NCBI RefSeq assembly: GCF_023065955.2
Contig: NW_026623089.1
Location: forward strand, 30,596,767 to 30,660,766
DNA: 64,000 bases
Direction: 5' to 3'
DNA from: Ursus arctos
Taxonomy: Eukaryota > Chordata > Mammalia > Carnivora > Ursidae
A model generated the notes under the pieces. That model saw only the letters and a program-made list of their open reading frames with translations. It did not search any database and had not been told where the DNA came from. Position 1 is the stretch's first letter; each line of letters starts with the position of its first letter. Both the position numbers and the translations under genes were made by a program. Positions 38,661 to 50,549 of this stretch are shown here, in pieces.

Positions 38661-38808
38661 TGCTGGTTTAGAACTTCATTGCGGATGGCTGCCGTCGCTA
38701 ACTCTACTTTGCCCTCCTTCGTAGGAACCTAAAATGATATGGAGACACAGACTCCTTTCTTACTCCCCTTTGATATTAGGATTTGCTAAATGAAATCACT
38801 ACCTTTTG

Positions 38809-39532
38809 TTTTTCTTTTTTTTAATTAACATATAATGGTTTCAAAGGTACAGGTCTGTGATTCATCTGTTGCATAGAACACCCAGTGCTCATTCCATCAA
38901 GTGCCCTCCCCAATGTCCATCACCCAGTTACCGCATCCCTCCACCTCCCCTCCCCTCCAGCAACCCTGTTTGTTTCCTATGATTAAGAGTCTCTTATGGT
39001 TTGTCTCCCTCTCTGATTTCATCTGTTTTACTTTTTCCTCTCTTTCCCTATGATCCTCTGTTTTGTTTCTTAAATCCCACATATCACTGAGAGCATATGA
39101 TAATTTTCTTTCTCTGACTGACTTATTCCACTTAGCATAATATCCTCTAGTTCCATCCATGTCGTTGCAAATGGCAAGATTTCATTTTTTAATGGCTGAG
39201 TAGTATTGCATTGTATATATATATACCACATCTTCTTTATCCATTCATCTGTCGATGGACATCTGGGCTCTTTCCATAGTTTGGTTATTGTGGACATTGC
39301 TGCTATAGGGTGGACATTGCACCAACGGGTGCAGGTGCCCCTTGGAATCACTATGTTTGTATCCTTTGGATAAACACCTAGTAGTACAATTGCTAGGTCA
39401 TAAGGTAGTTCTATTTTTAACTTTTTGAGGAACCTCCATACTGTTTCTCCAGAGTGGCTGTACCAGCTTGCATTCCCACCAACAGTGTAAGAGGATTCCC
39501 TTTTCTCTGCATCCTCACCAACAATATCTATT
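38809..39532 (-). mobile_element. 5'-truncated L1 (end of ORF2 plus 3' UTR), antisense
   Basis: The minus strand encodes the L1 ORF2 end in a partly open frame (VWRFLKKLKIELPYDLAIVL, LWKEPRCPSTDEWIKKMWYI, NEILPFATTWMELEDIMLSG), then the carnivore L1 3' UTR. Imperfect target duplication TGAAATCACTACCTTTT at the left and TGAAGTCATTACTTTTA at the right. Truncated, so not autonomous. Confidence 0.92.
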
Positions 39533-40409
39533 GTGAAGTCATTACTTTTAATGTTTTCCTCAAATTCCTTACAACTCAAACTTGCTCCATCCAGCACTTA
39601 CCAGGCGGCATCAAGCAGGACTTTGGGAGAAAGCATTGTCATCCTTTGAGTCATAGCTCCATTTTGTCAGCATCACGTGAGATAGTGCTCCCTGATGCCA
39701 CAAGGGCACATGGCCACATGCTTCTCCCATATACCCAGGCGCCATCTTGGGAGTAGTACATTTTCTAGAGTTATCCAAGTGAAAAGAGAGTTACTTAATG
39801 GGACAATTTAAATTGGACTGAAATGGCCAGATGGGACTAAATTTTAGTTCTTTTCACACATTCCGGCAAGAAGAAAGAAAATCAGCTCTTCTATAGACAA
39901 AGTAACAAAGCTCACATTTTCTCTGTACACACAAGGTAAGTGATATTGCGTCCTGACACATGGGCTTATAAACCCTCTTGCATGTGCCCCTGTGTAGATA
40001 CACATCCGCACACTATAAGACAAGCTAAGGCAAGGCAGGGTGAACAAGATCCTACGAGACCAGGCCAGCAATGGGCAGCCCCTGGCTTGGTCTGGCGTTC
40101 TGGCGTCAGGGAAGGTAGTCTAGCTTCTTGGAGGCAAATCCTGACACACGTATGTGAAATGCTGCAAAATGAAACCTGTCCTTGGTGCTGTGCGCAAGCC
40201 AATTTGCTGGGAGCTCCCCCAGCTGTTCAGTGAGCTGACCAGACACCTCCGGGCTTCATTTCCCAGGCCCATGCCTGGAAGTTCTAGTTGTTTCCACTTG
40301 GTGTCAGTATTTTCTATCTTAGCAGGTCTCTGGGTAAAAATTAAGCAAAGTTCCTGTTGAAGAAAGTCTGGAGCATTTGGTTGTGAATAAATTACTTTAC
40401 TTAAAAAAA

Positions 40410-40690
40410 TGTTTCGTATGCGTCCCTGGTTTCGCAACTTTGGCAGTGCAGGAGGGTAACCGTGGTGCTTGGGAAAACCAAGGCTGCTCAGCCCTACCAC
40501 CAGCCTCTGAGATTCCGCCGCCCTTTGCCTGCGATGGAGCCTGGTCCCTGATGTTTTAAAAACTCAGGTACTTGCTCTGCGTAGCCAGGGATCTGAACCA
40601 AAGTTCTCAGCAGAGAACAAATAGTTATGTAGCAGTGCACGCATGTAGCAAGCAAGCAAGTAGGGTTTTGGTTTTGCTTTTGTTTGTTGC
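40410..40690 (-). repeat. hAT-like repeat, arm 2 of the inverted pair
   Basis: Reverse complement of the element at 38205-38660 without the SINE. Key blocks: AACCAAAGTTCTCAGCAGAG, 'gatggagcctggtccctgat', 'cttgggaaaaccaaggctg'. Confidence 0.75.
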
Positions 40691-40959
40691 CTATTGTTAT
40701 GGACTGAATATTTGTATTTTCCTGAAACACACTCCTTCATTTCCTGCTTTGTAATTCTTTTCCTCTGTGCAGAGAAAGGGCAGCATCTTCTTTATCTGCC
40801 AAGGCCAGCGCAGGATTACCCCATTCATTCATTGGATCAACAAATTTTAAGGATCAGCATCACGTCACATGGGTCACTCCTTTTACGGAGCTTTTGGGAT
40901 TGTGGATGGCATCATAAAGGCACAGAGGAAGGTGCTGGAGACAGTGGTTCTGTAGGGAA

Positions 40960-41085
40960 AGAGGGGGCTGCTGGCTTTGAGCCTGGCTTTGCCACTTAGC
41001 AGCTGTGTGGCCTTGGGCAAAAAACTTAACTTCGCTGAGCCACAGTCTCCTCATACATAAAACATGCATATTATACAATGTCTTC
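40960..41085 (+). repeat. MIR fragment (sense)
   Basis: TGCCACTTAGCAGCTGTGTG, GCCTTGGGCAAAAAACTTAA, AGTCTCCTCATACATAAAAC. Confidence 0.75.
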
Positions 41086-41269
41086 CAGTTTCCCATGAAA
41101 GTTAAGTGTTGCTTGTACTCACAGGTACTCACTGAATTTCTGTTTAGCACATAGGCAGGGGCGGCTCTGGCCTTGGACTCCTCCAGCTCTGGTGCTGAGA
41201 GACAGCAGGGGTTTGGAGCCAAGTCGAGGTTCACCATCCACCCTTGGTGACAGGTAATTGGCTGAAATC

Positions 41270-41990
41270 CTCCATATGTGCATTTACATTTTTATAGATC
41301 TTGCCCATCTGCAAATTGCTCTCCCTTGAGGATGTACTAATTTACACTTAGATTATACAACAGAGAGGTGGGAATGGACCCATTTCCTCATCCTCTTAAC
41401 ACCCAGTGTATTATCAGACTTTGGGATCTTTGCCATCGGACTTGCGGAAAAAGGTATTTTAGTGGAGTTTTTATTTGCATTGCCTTAATATGAGTGAGCT
41501 CGTGAAATTTTCCATCTCTTTAAGGTCTCTGTCTAATTCTGCCAACCATCCGTTTATATCTGGTGGCCATTTTTCCACTGGGTGTGTTGTGTTTTTCTTA
41601 TGGATTTCTGGGGTTCAGTTATGTATTACAAAATTAGCCTTTTCCTGCATGTAGGTTGCAAATACTTGCCCATATTTGTCCTCTGACTTTTTATTTGGTT
41701 AATGGTGGTGCTTTTTAAACATACGGATTTTTTTTATGTAGCCAATATATTGATCTTCTCTGTCATAGCTTCTACATTTTGTGTTAGACTTGGAAGGCCC
41801 TTCATGTTCTCCTTTGGGGTTTTTTTTTTATGGTTTTATTTTCATGGTTACATCTTTAATCTGCTTGGAATTTATTTTTGTGTACAAAGTGGAGTATTGG
41901 ATCTAAGTTTCTTTCCCCCAAGTAGCTTCCTAGTTGTCCTAGATTCTTTTATTAAATAATCCATATTTTCTCCACTGATTTGAAATCTAC
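41270..41990 (-). mobile_element. Old L1 fragment (antisense, ORF2/3' region)
   Basis: T-rich strand with the reversed L1 text: 'gtggagtttttatttgcattgcctt', 'tgcaaatacttgcccatat', 'aatctgcttggaatttatttttgtgta'. Long but diverged. Confidence 0.8.
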
Positions 41991-42159
41991 TTAAGTTTTG
42001 AAAGAAGGTCAGAGACTTCTAAATTTGGCAGCAGGAGGATATCCAAGCTGCAAGACTTTAGACTAGGCTTGTACTCTTTCTGAATTGTGACTCTCGTCAT
42101 TTGGAAAAATAAAGAAATACAAGTGCATTGTTCTGAAAATGTAGTTCAACAATCAGCTG

Positions 42160-42385
42160 TGTGGGAGAGTAGAAAGAACACAGACTCCCAGGTCAGAAAA
42201 CCTGACTTCACTTCTCCTGTTGAGTAATTGTGGGCCAGTCACTTAACTGCTCTGTGCCTCAGTTTTCTCCTCGTAAAATGGGTCTAGTAATAACATCCAT
42301 GTCATACTATATTGTGAATTCAAGTGCATTAATATATGTGAAAGAGCTTTACAAACTACAATGGTCTGCGGGCACATTTGTTATT
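42160..42385 (+). repeat. MIR SINE (sense)
   Basis: AGAAAGAACACAGACTCCCA, CAGTCACTTAACTGCTCTGT, CTCCTCGTAAAATGGGTCTA, GTGAAAGAGCTTTACAAACT. Near full length. Confidence 0.8.
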
Positions 42386-43573
42386 TGAAGTTTTACAAGT
42401 TGGTACAGCATTGCCGGTTAATTTAGGCAACACAATTCTAGATTTTTAAATTTATTAACTTTCTGGAAATCCTTCCAACTTCTTTGGAGATGGTTAGCTT
42501 CTTTCTCCTTGCTGGTGAGTGCTGTGGGTCTGTCACTTTTGTGCTTATTAGTCTGTTTTCTGACAGCATCTGAGTAGAGGAAGGAAGAGAAGACTAGGAA
42601 GTTAGATCATCCATTGGTTTTTGAAGGAGAAGGAGGTGAATCAGCCTGGGAGCTGGTGGGGGGGGGACTTGGTGGAGGGAGGGAAAACCAGAGGGAGAGT
42701 GAAGGAGTTTATTTGCAATCTTGTAAATATAATTATTCCCTAGAAAATGTTAAAACTTGCTGCTTTATCATTTAATTTGCAGCAAAGTTTTGTGGGTGGT
42801 ACAGAATAAAGGCTGAGTGTCAGGTAGTACAGGGTTGGGTCAGAGTCCCTTGTCTTCCTAGTGTCCCCAACTTCCTCATCTCTGGAGCAGCGACACTCAT
42901 AAATGCAAGCCTCATGCTCACGTGAGACTAGGTTGAAGATTGGAGTAGGCAATTGAGGAAAAAGTGTAAATATATGATGGTGGCTGTGTTTGCCCCCAGA
43001 GAATGCAATCTGCATTGTCTGCAACCAGTCCTGCTGGAGACAGGTGTGCCTGGAGTCCCAGCAATGACCCTTCCCTGCTCCTGGGGACAAATGCCCCTCC
43101 CCACTTTGAAGCCAGCAGAAGTCTGGGCAGAGGAAGATGCCACTGCTACCCTGACAAGTTTGCAAGAAAGGACATGGGACAGTGACTCCATTATCACAAG
43201 GGGAAGAGAGATTGCCCAGGAGGACAGGGGGTGGGAACACTGGATGGGGACTGGGTAGGGGTTGGGGGGGGTTGTAGTCCATGAGACCAGGAGCAGAAGA
43301 GCCAGGATAGGATGAAACTACCATTTGGGTAGCAGGTGTAGGGCACTTAATGAAGAAAAATGTGACTGTGATTGAAGTTGTTGCAACCAGAGAAACCTGT
43401 TCTTCAGAATGCACTCAGCTGTAAGCCTGGCTTCACCCGCCCTTGTGTTGATCAGTTACGGTGACGCGGTGGCAAAGGCGGACCCGTGGTTCCCAGCCCA
43501 CAGAGCTCTTCCACATACCTTATTACAGATGCTTCCAGCCCCGGGGGAAGGGTGACTTCAACGTTCCTTCCAT

Positions 43574-43677
43574 GCGCTCGCTTAGGCAGCACATATACTG
43601 AGACCGAACGATACAGAGAAGAGTAGCATGGCCCCTGCACAAGGATGACTCGCAGATTCGTAGTGTTCCATATTTTT
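43574..43677 (+). pseudogene. U6 spliceosomal snRNA pseudogene
   Basis: About 104 of 107 U6 positions are present: GCAGCACATATACT near the 5' end, AACGATACAGAGAAGAGTAG, CATGGCCCCTGCACAAGGAT, and TTCCATATTTTT at the end. It differs from U6 in the 5' stem region (GAGACCGAACG for AAAATTGGAACG), at single bases including the ACAGAGA-adjacent stretch, and lacks bases before TGTTCC. There is no TATA box or clear PSE upstream, so it is a retrotransposed dead copy. Confidence 0.9.
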
Positions 43678-44029
43678 GAGAACACAAATGCTGCAAGTCC
43701 CCAAGGACAAAATTCCTTCCGTGTTTAGCACATTTTAAGTGTATTTTGTTACGTTCTATAAATGTGAGAACAGATCACCCAGAATACCTCACTCATCCGT
43801 TGGCCCAGGTGCTGTAACGAATCACAGTATTTTCTCTGTGTCAGTCATTGTAAATAAGTGAATTCTCTGGAGTGGACTGGAAACCACCACAGCATGTCTG
43901 CACTTTTTTGTGAGGTCACACGATTACATTTTCCCTGTGGATTTCTGGCTAATTCTGTACCAGCCTAGGGAACCGTGCCCATGTCTGTGCATGTGCACAC
44001 TCATTCATGAAAACCCTCCAGCAGGGCCA

Positions 44030-44225
44030 GCGCCACAGGCATGTGTGTGGCTGTGTAGTCACCTAGAGCCCCACCCTCAGAAGAGCCCTCTGCTTGGCTC
44101 AATGTTCTGCTGTCACTATCTTGAAATTCGGAATAATTTTTGAACAAGGAGGCTCACATTTTCATTTTGCACTGGATCCCACAAAATATATAGTCAGTCC
44201 TGCTCACTAGGAAGTACTGGACTTT
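44030..44225 (+). repeat. Unassigned dispersed repeat copy A (pairs with 63275-63430)
   Basis: 'gagccccaccctcagaagag', 'caatgttctgctgtcac', 'gaacaaggaggctcacattttcattttgcactgg' match 63275-63430 in order. Family not named. Confidence 0.5.
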
Positions 44226-44308
44226 GTTCAGAAGGGCAAGTAAGTTTTTTTTTTTAATTTTTAATTTGGTAATTACCAGTATTTTTTTTTTAAATGCCTA
44301 CCATTCAG

Positions 44309-44996
44309 AGAAAGGGGAACCTTCTTACACTGTTGGTGGGAATGCAAAATGGTGAAGCCACTCTGGAAAACAGTATGGAGTTTCTTCAAAAAGTTAAAAA
44401 ATATGACTACCTTATGACCAGCAATTGCACTACTAGATATATAACCAAAGGATACAAACATAGTGATTCCAAGGGACACATGCATCCCAAAGTTTATGGC
44501 AGCAATGCCCACAATAGTCAGACTATAGAAAGAGCCCAGATGTCCATCGACAGATGAATGAATAAAGAAAATGTGGTATATATATATACAATGGAATATT
44601 ACTCAACCATCAAAAAGAATGAAATCTTGCTATTTGCAACGATGTGGATCGACTAGAGGGTATTATGCTTAGCAAAATAAGTCAGTCAGAGAAAGACAAA
44701 TACCGTAAGATTTCACTCATATGTGGAATTTAAGAAACAAAGCAGATGAACATAGGGGAAGGGAAGGAAGAATAAAATAAAATAAAAACAGAGAGGGAGG
44801 CAAATCATTAAAGACTCTTAAGTATAGGGAACAAGCTGAGGGTTGCTGGAGGAGAGGTGGGTGGGGGATGGGGTAACTTGGTGATGGGCATTAAGGAGGA
44901 CACTTGATGGTATGAGCACTGGGTGTTATATACAACTGATGAATCACTAAATTCTGCCTCTGAAACTAATAACACAGCATATGTTAATTTTTTTAA
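44309..44996 (+). mobile_element. 5'-truncated L1 with perfect 17-bp target-site duplication
   Basis: Carries the end of ORF2 and the 3' UTR (ACACTGTTGGTGGGAATGCA, 'ggaatattactcaaccatcaaaaagaatg', 'cactgggtgttatatacaactgatgaatc'). Flanked by AAATGCCTACCATTCAG at 44292-44308 and 44997-45013. Frame is broken, so inactive, but young. Confidence 0.95.
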
Positions 44997-46487
44997 AAAT
45001 GCCTACCATTCAGGGATATAGAAATTTACACGGCAATGTTTATAGGGAGAAAATGCTTCATCATGCCGGTGTATAGACAAAGGTATGACTCTTGAATAAA
45101 CAGCAGTAAATAAATGGTTGTGAAAGAAAAAAAAAAGACATGGTTGGAATAACGTCTTCAGTTCAGGAGCATTAATTTCAACCACATCATCCCCTCTACT
45201 TAGAGGAAGTGAGAGAAAAATAAAGAGGCTGAACAGAGAAGGTCAAGGGTGTAGCAAAGAGCGGAAGCAAGGGTGGGAGAGTGAAATGAATCAAGTATTG
45301 AGCCCAAGAGTCTTCTTTCAATGCAAAAAAGCAATTTGCGTGGTCCCCCCTCTCTGATGCATGCATTATCTGATGCTTTTGACTTCTCAGGGAGACAGAC
45401 TGTGTGCTCTCTTCACTGTGTGGTTTAGAAATTTTGGTGTGTCTGGACTTGCTTTGCAGTGGGCTAGCAACCTCATCTTGGCGATCTCTAGACTCAAAGT
45501 AAAACAGCTGTTCGTGGCTTTGACACCTCTCTCTCCATGTTTGCAGATGCCTTGCTGTTTTGCCTGAACCTGTAATAATAAAGTTAAAAAATAAGTTAGT
45601 CTTTTTTCTTATACTCTGCAAACACATACCTCTCTTCCTAAATTCTCAGCATTGCTATATTATATTTTTGGTCCCAGCCATTTCTTTCACCAAGTTTTCC
45701 CTTAAATGGATATGTGTTAGCCCAAGAGATGATTCTGTTGCTTTAAGAGGGAAAAAATGTCACACTTGGTTGGTCTGAAAATGTAGCACCTGGCCCCCAT
45801 ATTTAGAAATGTTCAGACACACACACACTTACCAGCCTTTCGCACTGAAGTGTGCAAAACATCACAGGAAGCTCATTGAGTTCAATCATTTATTGTAAGT
45901 TGGTTGTTTGGAACTTGAAAGCACTTTTTCCCATAGAAGCAAAGCTATTAATGGGGCTTTGGTCCCCAGGCTCGAAAGACTGTTGCAGAAATGTCTGCTG
46001 TGGAGATACAGTAGTTGAGCCAAAGAGAAAAGCTAAAGAAGTAAAGCTTGTTTCCTTTGTGCTTCCCTGGAAGAGGAACGGGTTTCCTGTAAGGAGGTGG
46101 TAGAGGCAGCTGGAGGCTTCCGAGGAGCCTGGAGGGCAAGTCAGTGGCCCAGACTCTTTGTAGATCCACTTTAAAGCCCGGGTGCTCTTCCTCCCCCGTG
46201 CAAGGGTGTCACTCCCATATGTGAGCTCTACTTTTGGCTCAGAACAGAAAGGAGAGCAAGAGAGAAGGGGAAATTTTCTTGAGGTATCTGGAGTTTTGGG
46301 AAAAGGGCAAATGAAGCTGGGTGACCTTGTGGTGCCAGAGCTCATGTTGTTCCCTTGGAAGAGAAAGTCCCTCTGTGCTCCTCTTCACAAGCTTCCTATT
46401 TGTATGGAAGGCTCCAGCCCACAGGTCCTCTTCTCTGGGGAGCTGTCCCCATTTTCCTAACTCCACACTAGCTCTCAGTGCAGTGTG

Positions 46488-46534
<47 letters not shown>
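46488..46534 (+). repeat. (GATA)n microsatellite
   Basis: About 12 uninterrupted GATA units. Confidence 0.98.
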
Positions 46535-46535
<1 letters not shown>

Positions 46536-47649
46536 TCTGTGAAAGCACACTTCACATCATTCATAATTATTTGTCTGTATGTCTCCCCCATTTGATTAGG
46601 AACCCTTTAAAGAAAAAATAATTTAAATTCATTTTTAAAAATCTCAGGAACCTACACAAGAATGTATGTCTCCTTTGTCTATATTGGAAGCAAACCATGA
46701 ACAGTAAAAAATGAGACTGGGGAAGTTAGTGGGGACATCATCCACCACAGGGGAAGATTGGAGACTCTGGGGAAGAGGTCTCAGATCAGAACCTACTCAT
46801 CTCTCCCCACTTACCAAGAGCTTCATTAGTCCAGAACCACTTGTCTCTTGTCCATGATGAATGGAAGAAGAAGACCTTGAGGTGGGTTGGGGACAGAGAT
46901 ACTAAGTGTAAGCTACTGCTTTACAAGCTATGGTGGCTATATTTGGAGGGTTCACTGGTAGCCCTTCTCCCTTCTTCCGACGACAGCCCCTGACTTTCAT
47001 GTGGGGGTCATGGGTGGACCTCTGACCCAGCTCCAAGATGGAGAATGGGTACCACTTTCTCCCTGGTGTTGGCTCTAAGAATGCAGATGTAGCCAAAATA
47101 TTCCACTTGGAGTGGACCTTGCACTTTTGAGGGTGGTGTCACCATCCCATTGTACTTGAACCTGAGGCTCGAGCAGCCAAAGTGATGATGTGTTGGTGAA
47201 TGTTTAATAATTAGCTTTCAAACAAAAGCCCAAATAGCCCTGATTTGTAGCGTCTGCCAACTCCTGTGGTGTAAATACTTTGGCCATGGCTGCTTTCAAG
47301 CCCCAACAGTGTCACTGAACATGGAGTTAGGAAGAGATGTACGGTGGCAGACTGCTGTGTTGTCTTCTCGCCTTAGAGATAGATATCGCAGGGGTGCGCA
47401 ATCTCAAGGGCATAGCTATCAGCAAAATGTATTAAAATAGCCAGAAAGAGATGAGTTTTGAATATCTATTACCTCTGTTTTAAATATAACTTATTTAATT
47501 TATTTTTCAAATAATGGCTATATAAACAACAGGTTCACAACATTTCTGAGAATTTAATTGTCTTCCAAGAGCTGGTGTGACCTAGATCCTGCAACCCACT
47601 GAGCCAGAGCCACCTGGCCACCCTGAGTGTTACTACAGTATTGTTAGAT

Positions 47650-48350
47650 GATTACATCGTTTCTAATTCTGCACTATTGTAAATAACTCTACACCCAGGA
47701 CAAATTTCTAAACTTTTGTTTTATTCTTTTGAGCATAACATTTTAAGATTCAAATTGCCTTCTGGGATGTTTCTTTCAATTTGTAGCCCTGTTTGCCACA
47801 AGGGTACCCATTCAACAGTGCCTTTGACAAACGTGAAGCTGATCACTTCTTAAGAGCTGAACCAATTTGATAGGTTAAAAAGATGGTACTTACGGGGCGC
47901 CTGGGTGGCACAGCGGTTAAGCGTCTGCCTTCGGCTCAGGGTGTGATCCTGGCGTTCTGGGATCGAGCCCCACATCAGGCTCCTCCGCTATGAGCCTGCT
48001 TCTTCCTCTCCCACTCCCCCTGCTTGTGTTCCCTCTCTCGCTGGCTGTCTCTCTCTCTGTCAAATAAATAAATAAAATCTTTAAAAAAAAAAAAAAAAGA
48101 TGGTACTTACACTTGCTTTAATTTGTTTCTTTGCTTTAGTGAGATTGTGAGCTTCCTTATCAGCTATTTCCACCTCTTGTTTTGTGAGTTAACCTTTTGT
48201 GCTCTCTGCTCACTTTTCTCTTAGGGGATTAGCCATTTACTTATTGATTTGAAAAATCTCTTTAGATAGTAATGCTGTAGAACATACATGAAGATTTCTT
48301 TATATAACGTGGCTTTCTATAAATATTTGTTACATTTTACATGAGGGGTC
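47650..48350 (-). mobile_element. Old L1 fragment (antisense), split by a SINE
   Basis: 'cttttgttttattcttttgagcat' with 'gttacattttacatgagg' after the SINE are reversed L1M-type sequence. Diverged, boundaries approximate. Confidence 0.45.
47894..48093 (+). mobile_element. Carnivore SINE (SINEC, bear/seal-type body) with perfect target duplication
   Basis: Starts GGGGCGCCTGGGTGGCACAG, then CGGTTAAGCGTCTGCCTTCG, 'cacatcaggctcctccgctatgagcctgcttcttcc' and tail (A)n. Flanked by AAAAAGATGGTACTTAC at 47877-47893 and 48094-48110. Confidence 0.97.
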
Positions 48351-48379
48351 CTCTGACTTACAGAAGAGCAAAATGTTGA

Positions 48380-48582
48380 GGGGCGCCTGAGTGGCTTAGT
48401 GGGTGAAGCTTCTGCCTTCGGCTCAGGTCATGATCCCAGGGCCCTGGGACTGAGTCTCACATCAGGCTCCCTGCTCAGCAAAGAGCCTACTTCTCACTCT
48501 GCCTACCTCTCCCCCTGCTTGTGCTCTCTCTCTCTCTGTCAAATAAATAAAATCTAAAAAATAAATAAATAAATAAAAATAA
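48380..48582 (+). mobile_element. Carnivore SINE (SINEC) with target duplication
   Basis: Starts GGGGCGCCTGAGTGGCTTAG; body 'catcaggctccctgctcagc' is the common caniform type, unlike the neighbour at 47894. Flanked by AAGAGCAAAATGTTGA on both sides (48364-48379 and 48583-48598). Confidence 0.96.
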
Positions 48583-50069
48583 AAGAGCAAAATGTTGAAA
48601 TCACAGGAGACAGGAAGTCATGCTGTGGGAGGATGATAGTGATGCGTTGAGTTTTCTCATTACAACTCTAAGACTGGCACATGCATGCTTGGGTGTTCCC
48701 AGTCTGTCAATCCTTGGTATGCCATTTCTTAAAAGGGAATTTGAATTCTTCCTTTCAGGTAACCTAAGGTTGGAGATGGGAAGATCCATTTAAGCCACTT
48801 CACTTTGGGAACAAAATTATTAGGTTAAATAGAATAAATAAATAGAAAAGCACGTACGTTTTCTCATAAGCAATCTGATTCCTTGCTCTGATTCAACATG
48901 TCTTAACCACAGATATTGTTGTCTTTGCAAAACAGAACACTGTACATCAGTTGGGAGTAAGGAGATCTTCGTTCTTTCTGCTCTTGCTTTTTTTCTGGTT
49001 TTCTGGGGTCTTTCTCTAAAATGGACTTTTCTAAGTCAGTTCACCGTCTGGGTGATTCTTCTTGATTTCTTCATCTTAAGGTTGCTAGATAAAATACAGG
49101 ACCTGATGCCATATTCGGGACGTGCTTTTACTAAAAAGTATCTGTTGGTTATCTACAATGATCTGGGCATCCTGTGTTTTTATTTGCTGAATCTAGTAAC
49201 TCCCTCTCTAAGGCCTGTTCCAGACCTGACAAATTATGATTGAATGTAAGGCTGTGAAATATAAGCCAATCTCAAGGCACTTTGCAGTCTGGGTAATCTG
49301 GGTCCTGCACTGCAGTGGGATACCACTGTCCGGAGGAACCATCCCAGGGACAGCAGGAAAGGAAATGTTGAGGCATGGGGAGGCCAGGGCTCTGGGTGAA
49401 GACAGGGAAGACATACAACTGGGAGCAGAGCAACAATGTGCAAGAGAGTGTAGGACTGGCAACCGCTGATCTTTTTACTCTCTCCATCATTTTGCCTTTT
49501 CAAGAATGTCATCTAGTTGGAAGCATACAGGCTGTAGCCTTCACAGACTGGCTTCTTTCCCTTAAGGATTTCAGGGGCATTTCAGGTCCCTCCATGCTTT
49601 TTCATAGCTTGACATCATTTCAAAAATCCTCATGCATATGTTATTACTCTAAGTAAAAGGAGTGAGCGGAATTTGAGATTTCTTTGCAGTTATTTTCATT
49701 CTTGGAATATATTTTATTGAGGATGTACAGAGGACTGGGTTCAAGACTCAAGATAATCCTCTTCTCTGGGATATGTCACCACTTACATTCATTTGTTTCT
49801 GTTTATTTTCATAGGTAAGGTTTCCTTTTAAAAATGTTTGCTTTTAGGCTATGTCTAACCTAGTTTAAAAGTCAAAACTGCATAAAAAGATTCAGAGAAT
49901 CTATATCCATCCTTATCTTCTGCTGTTTCCAGCTCCGTTTTGCCTCCTGTTGGTGATGATGTTCATTAGTGGCTGGTTTATCCTTCCCATGTTTATGTTT
50001 ATTTTTGCAGTAGGTGTATGTATATAAACTTCCTCTATCTTCTTGTTAAGGAAAAAAAAAAAAAGCAGC

Positions 50070-50225
50070 TGACACTGTCCAGACCTCGCGTATTCTACTA
50101 CCAAATCCTGGAGCTCACACCTTTTTTGTACGGCTACACTGAACTCTGCTATAAAGGTGGACCAGAACTTATTCAGCCAGACCCACTGGTAGCCATTTAG
50201 GTTTCCCGATCTATCGCTGTTGCAA
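50070..50225 (-). mobile_element. Possible old L1 fragment
   Basis: 'actggtagccatttaggtttcccgatctatcgctgttgcaagtacaactg' resembles the L1 3' text 'gacatttgggttgtttcc...'. Weak. Confidence 0.3.
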
Positions 50226-50549
50226 GTACAACTGTGATAACTGTGTGCAGATGTGGCGTGTGTGTGGGGACGTGCATGTGTGTTTCCACAGGGCAAGGCC
50301 CTAACGGTGAGCTGGCTGAGAAGGAAGGTCAGTTCATGAAGTTTGTTCAGTATGGCCAGAGCCCCTGCGTGAGGACTGTCACGTGCTGTCAGCAAAGGGT
50401 GCCTGTGTCCTCAGAGCACCCTATCGTCACGCTTTTAGATTTTTGTCAGTCTACTACGTGGGCTATTTCTTCATCGTAGTGATTGTCTTTCTTTTCATGG
50501 GAGTGTGAGTGAGCCTCTTTTCTTCCCTTCAAAGACCTCTTGCTGTTCA

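Noticed and set aside
39070..39597. 175-codon minus-strand open frame
   Set aside because: It is the tail end of L1 ORF2 in a 5'-truncated copy, not a host gene.
42740..43414. 224-codon minus-strand open frame, the longest in the window
   Set aside because: No family resemblance and no signal of coding composition. A frame of this length can arise by chance in 64 kb of moderately GC-rich mammalian DNA.
43574..43677. Functional U6 snRNA gene
   Set aside because: Several changes in conserved positions and no Pol III upstream elements.
46488..46534. GATA-factor enhancer from the (GATA)n run
   Set aside because: A plain microsatellite; nothing around it suggests a regulatory element.
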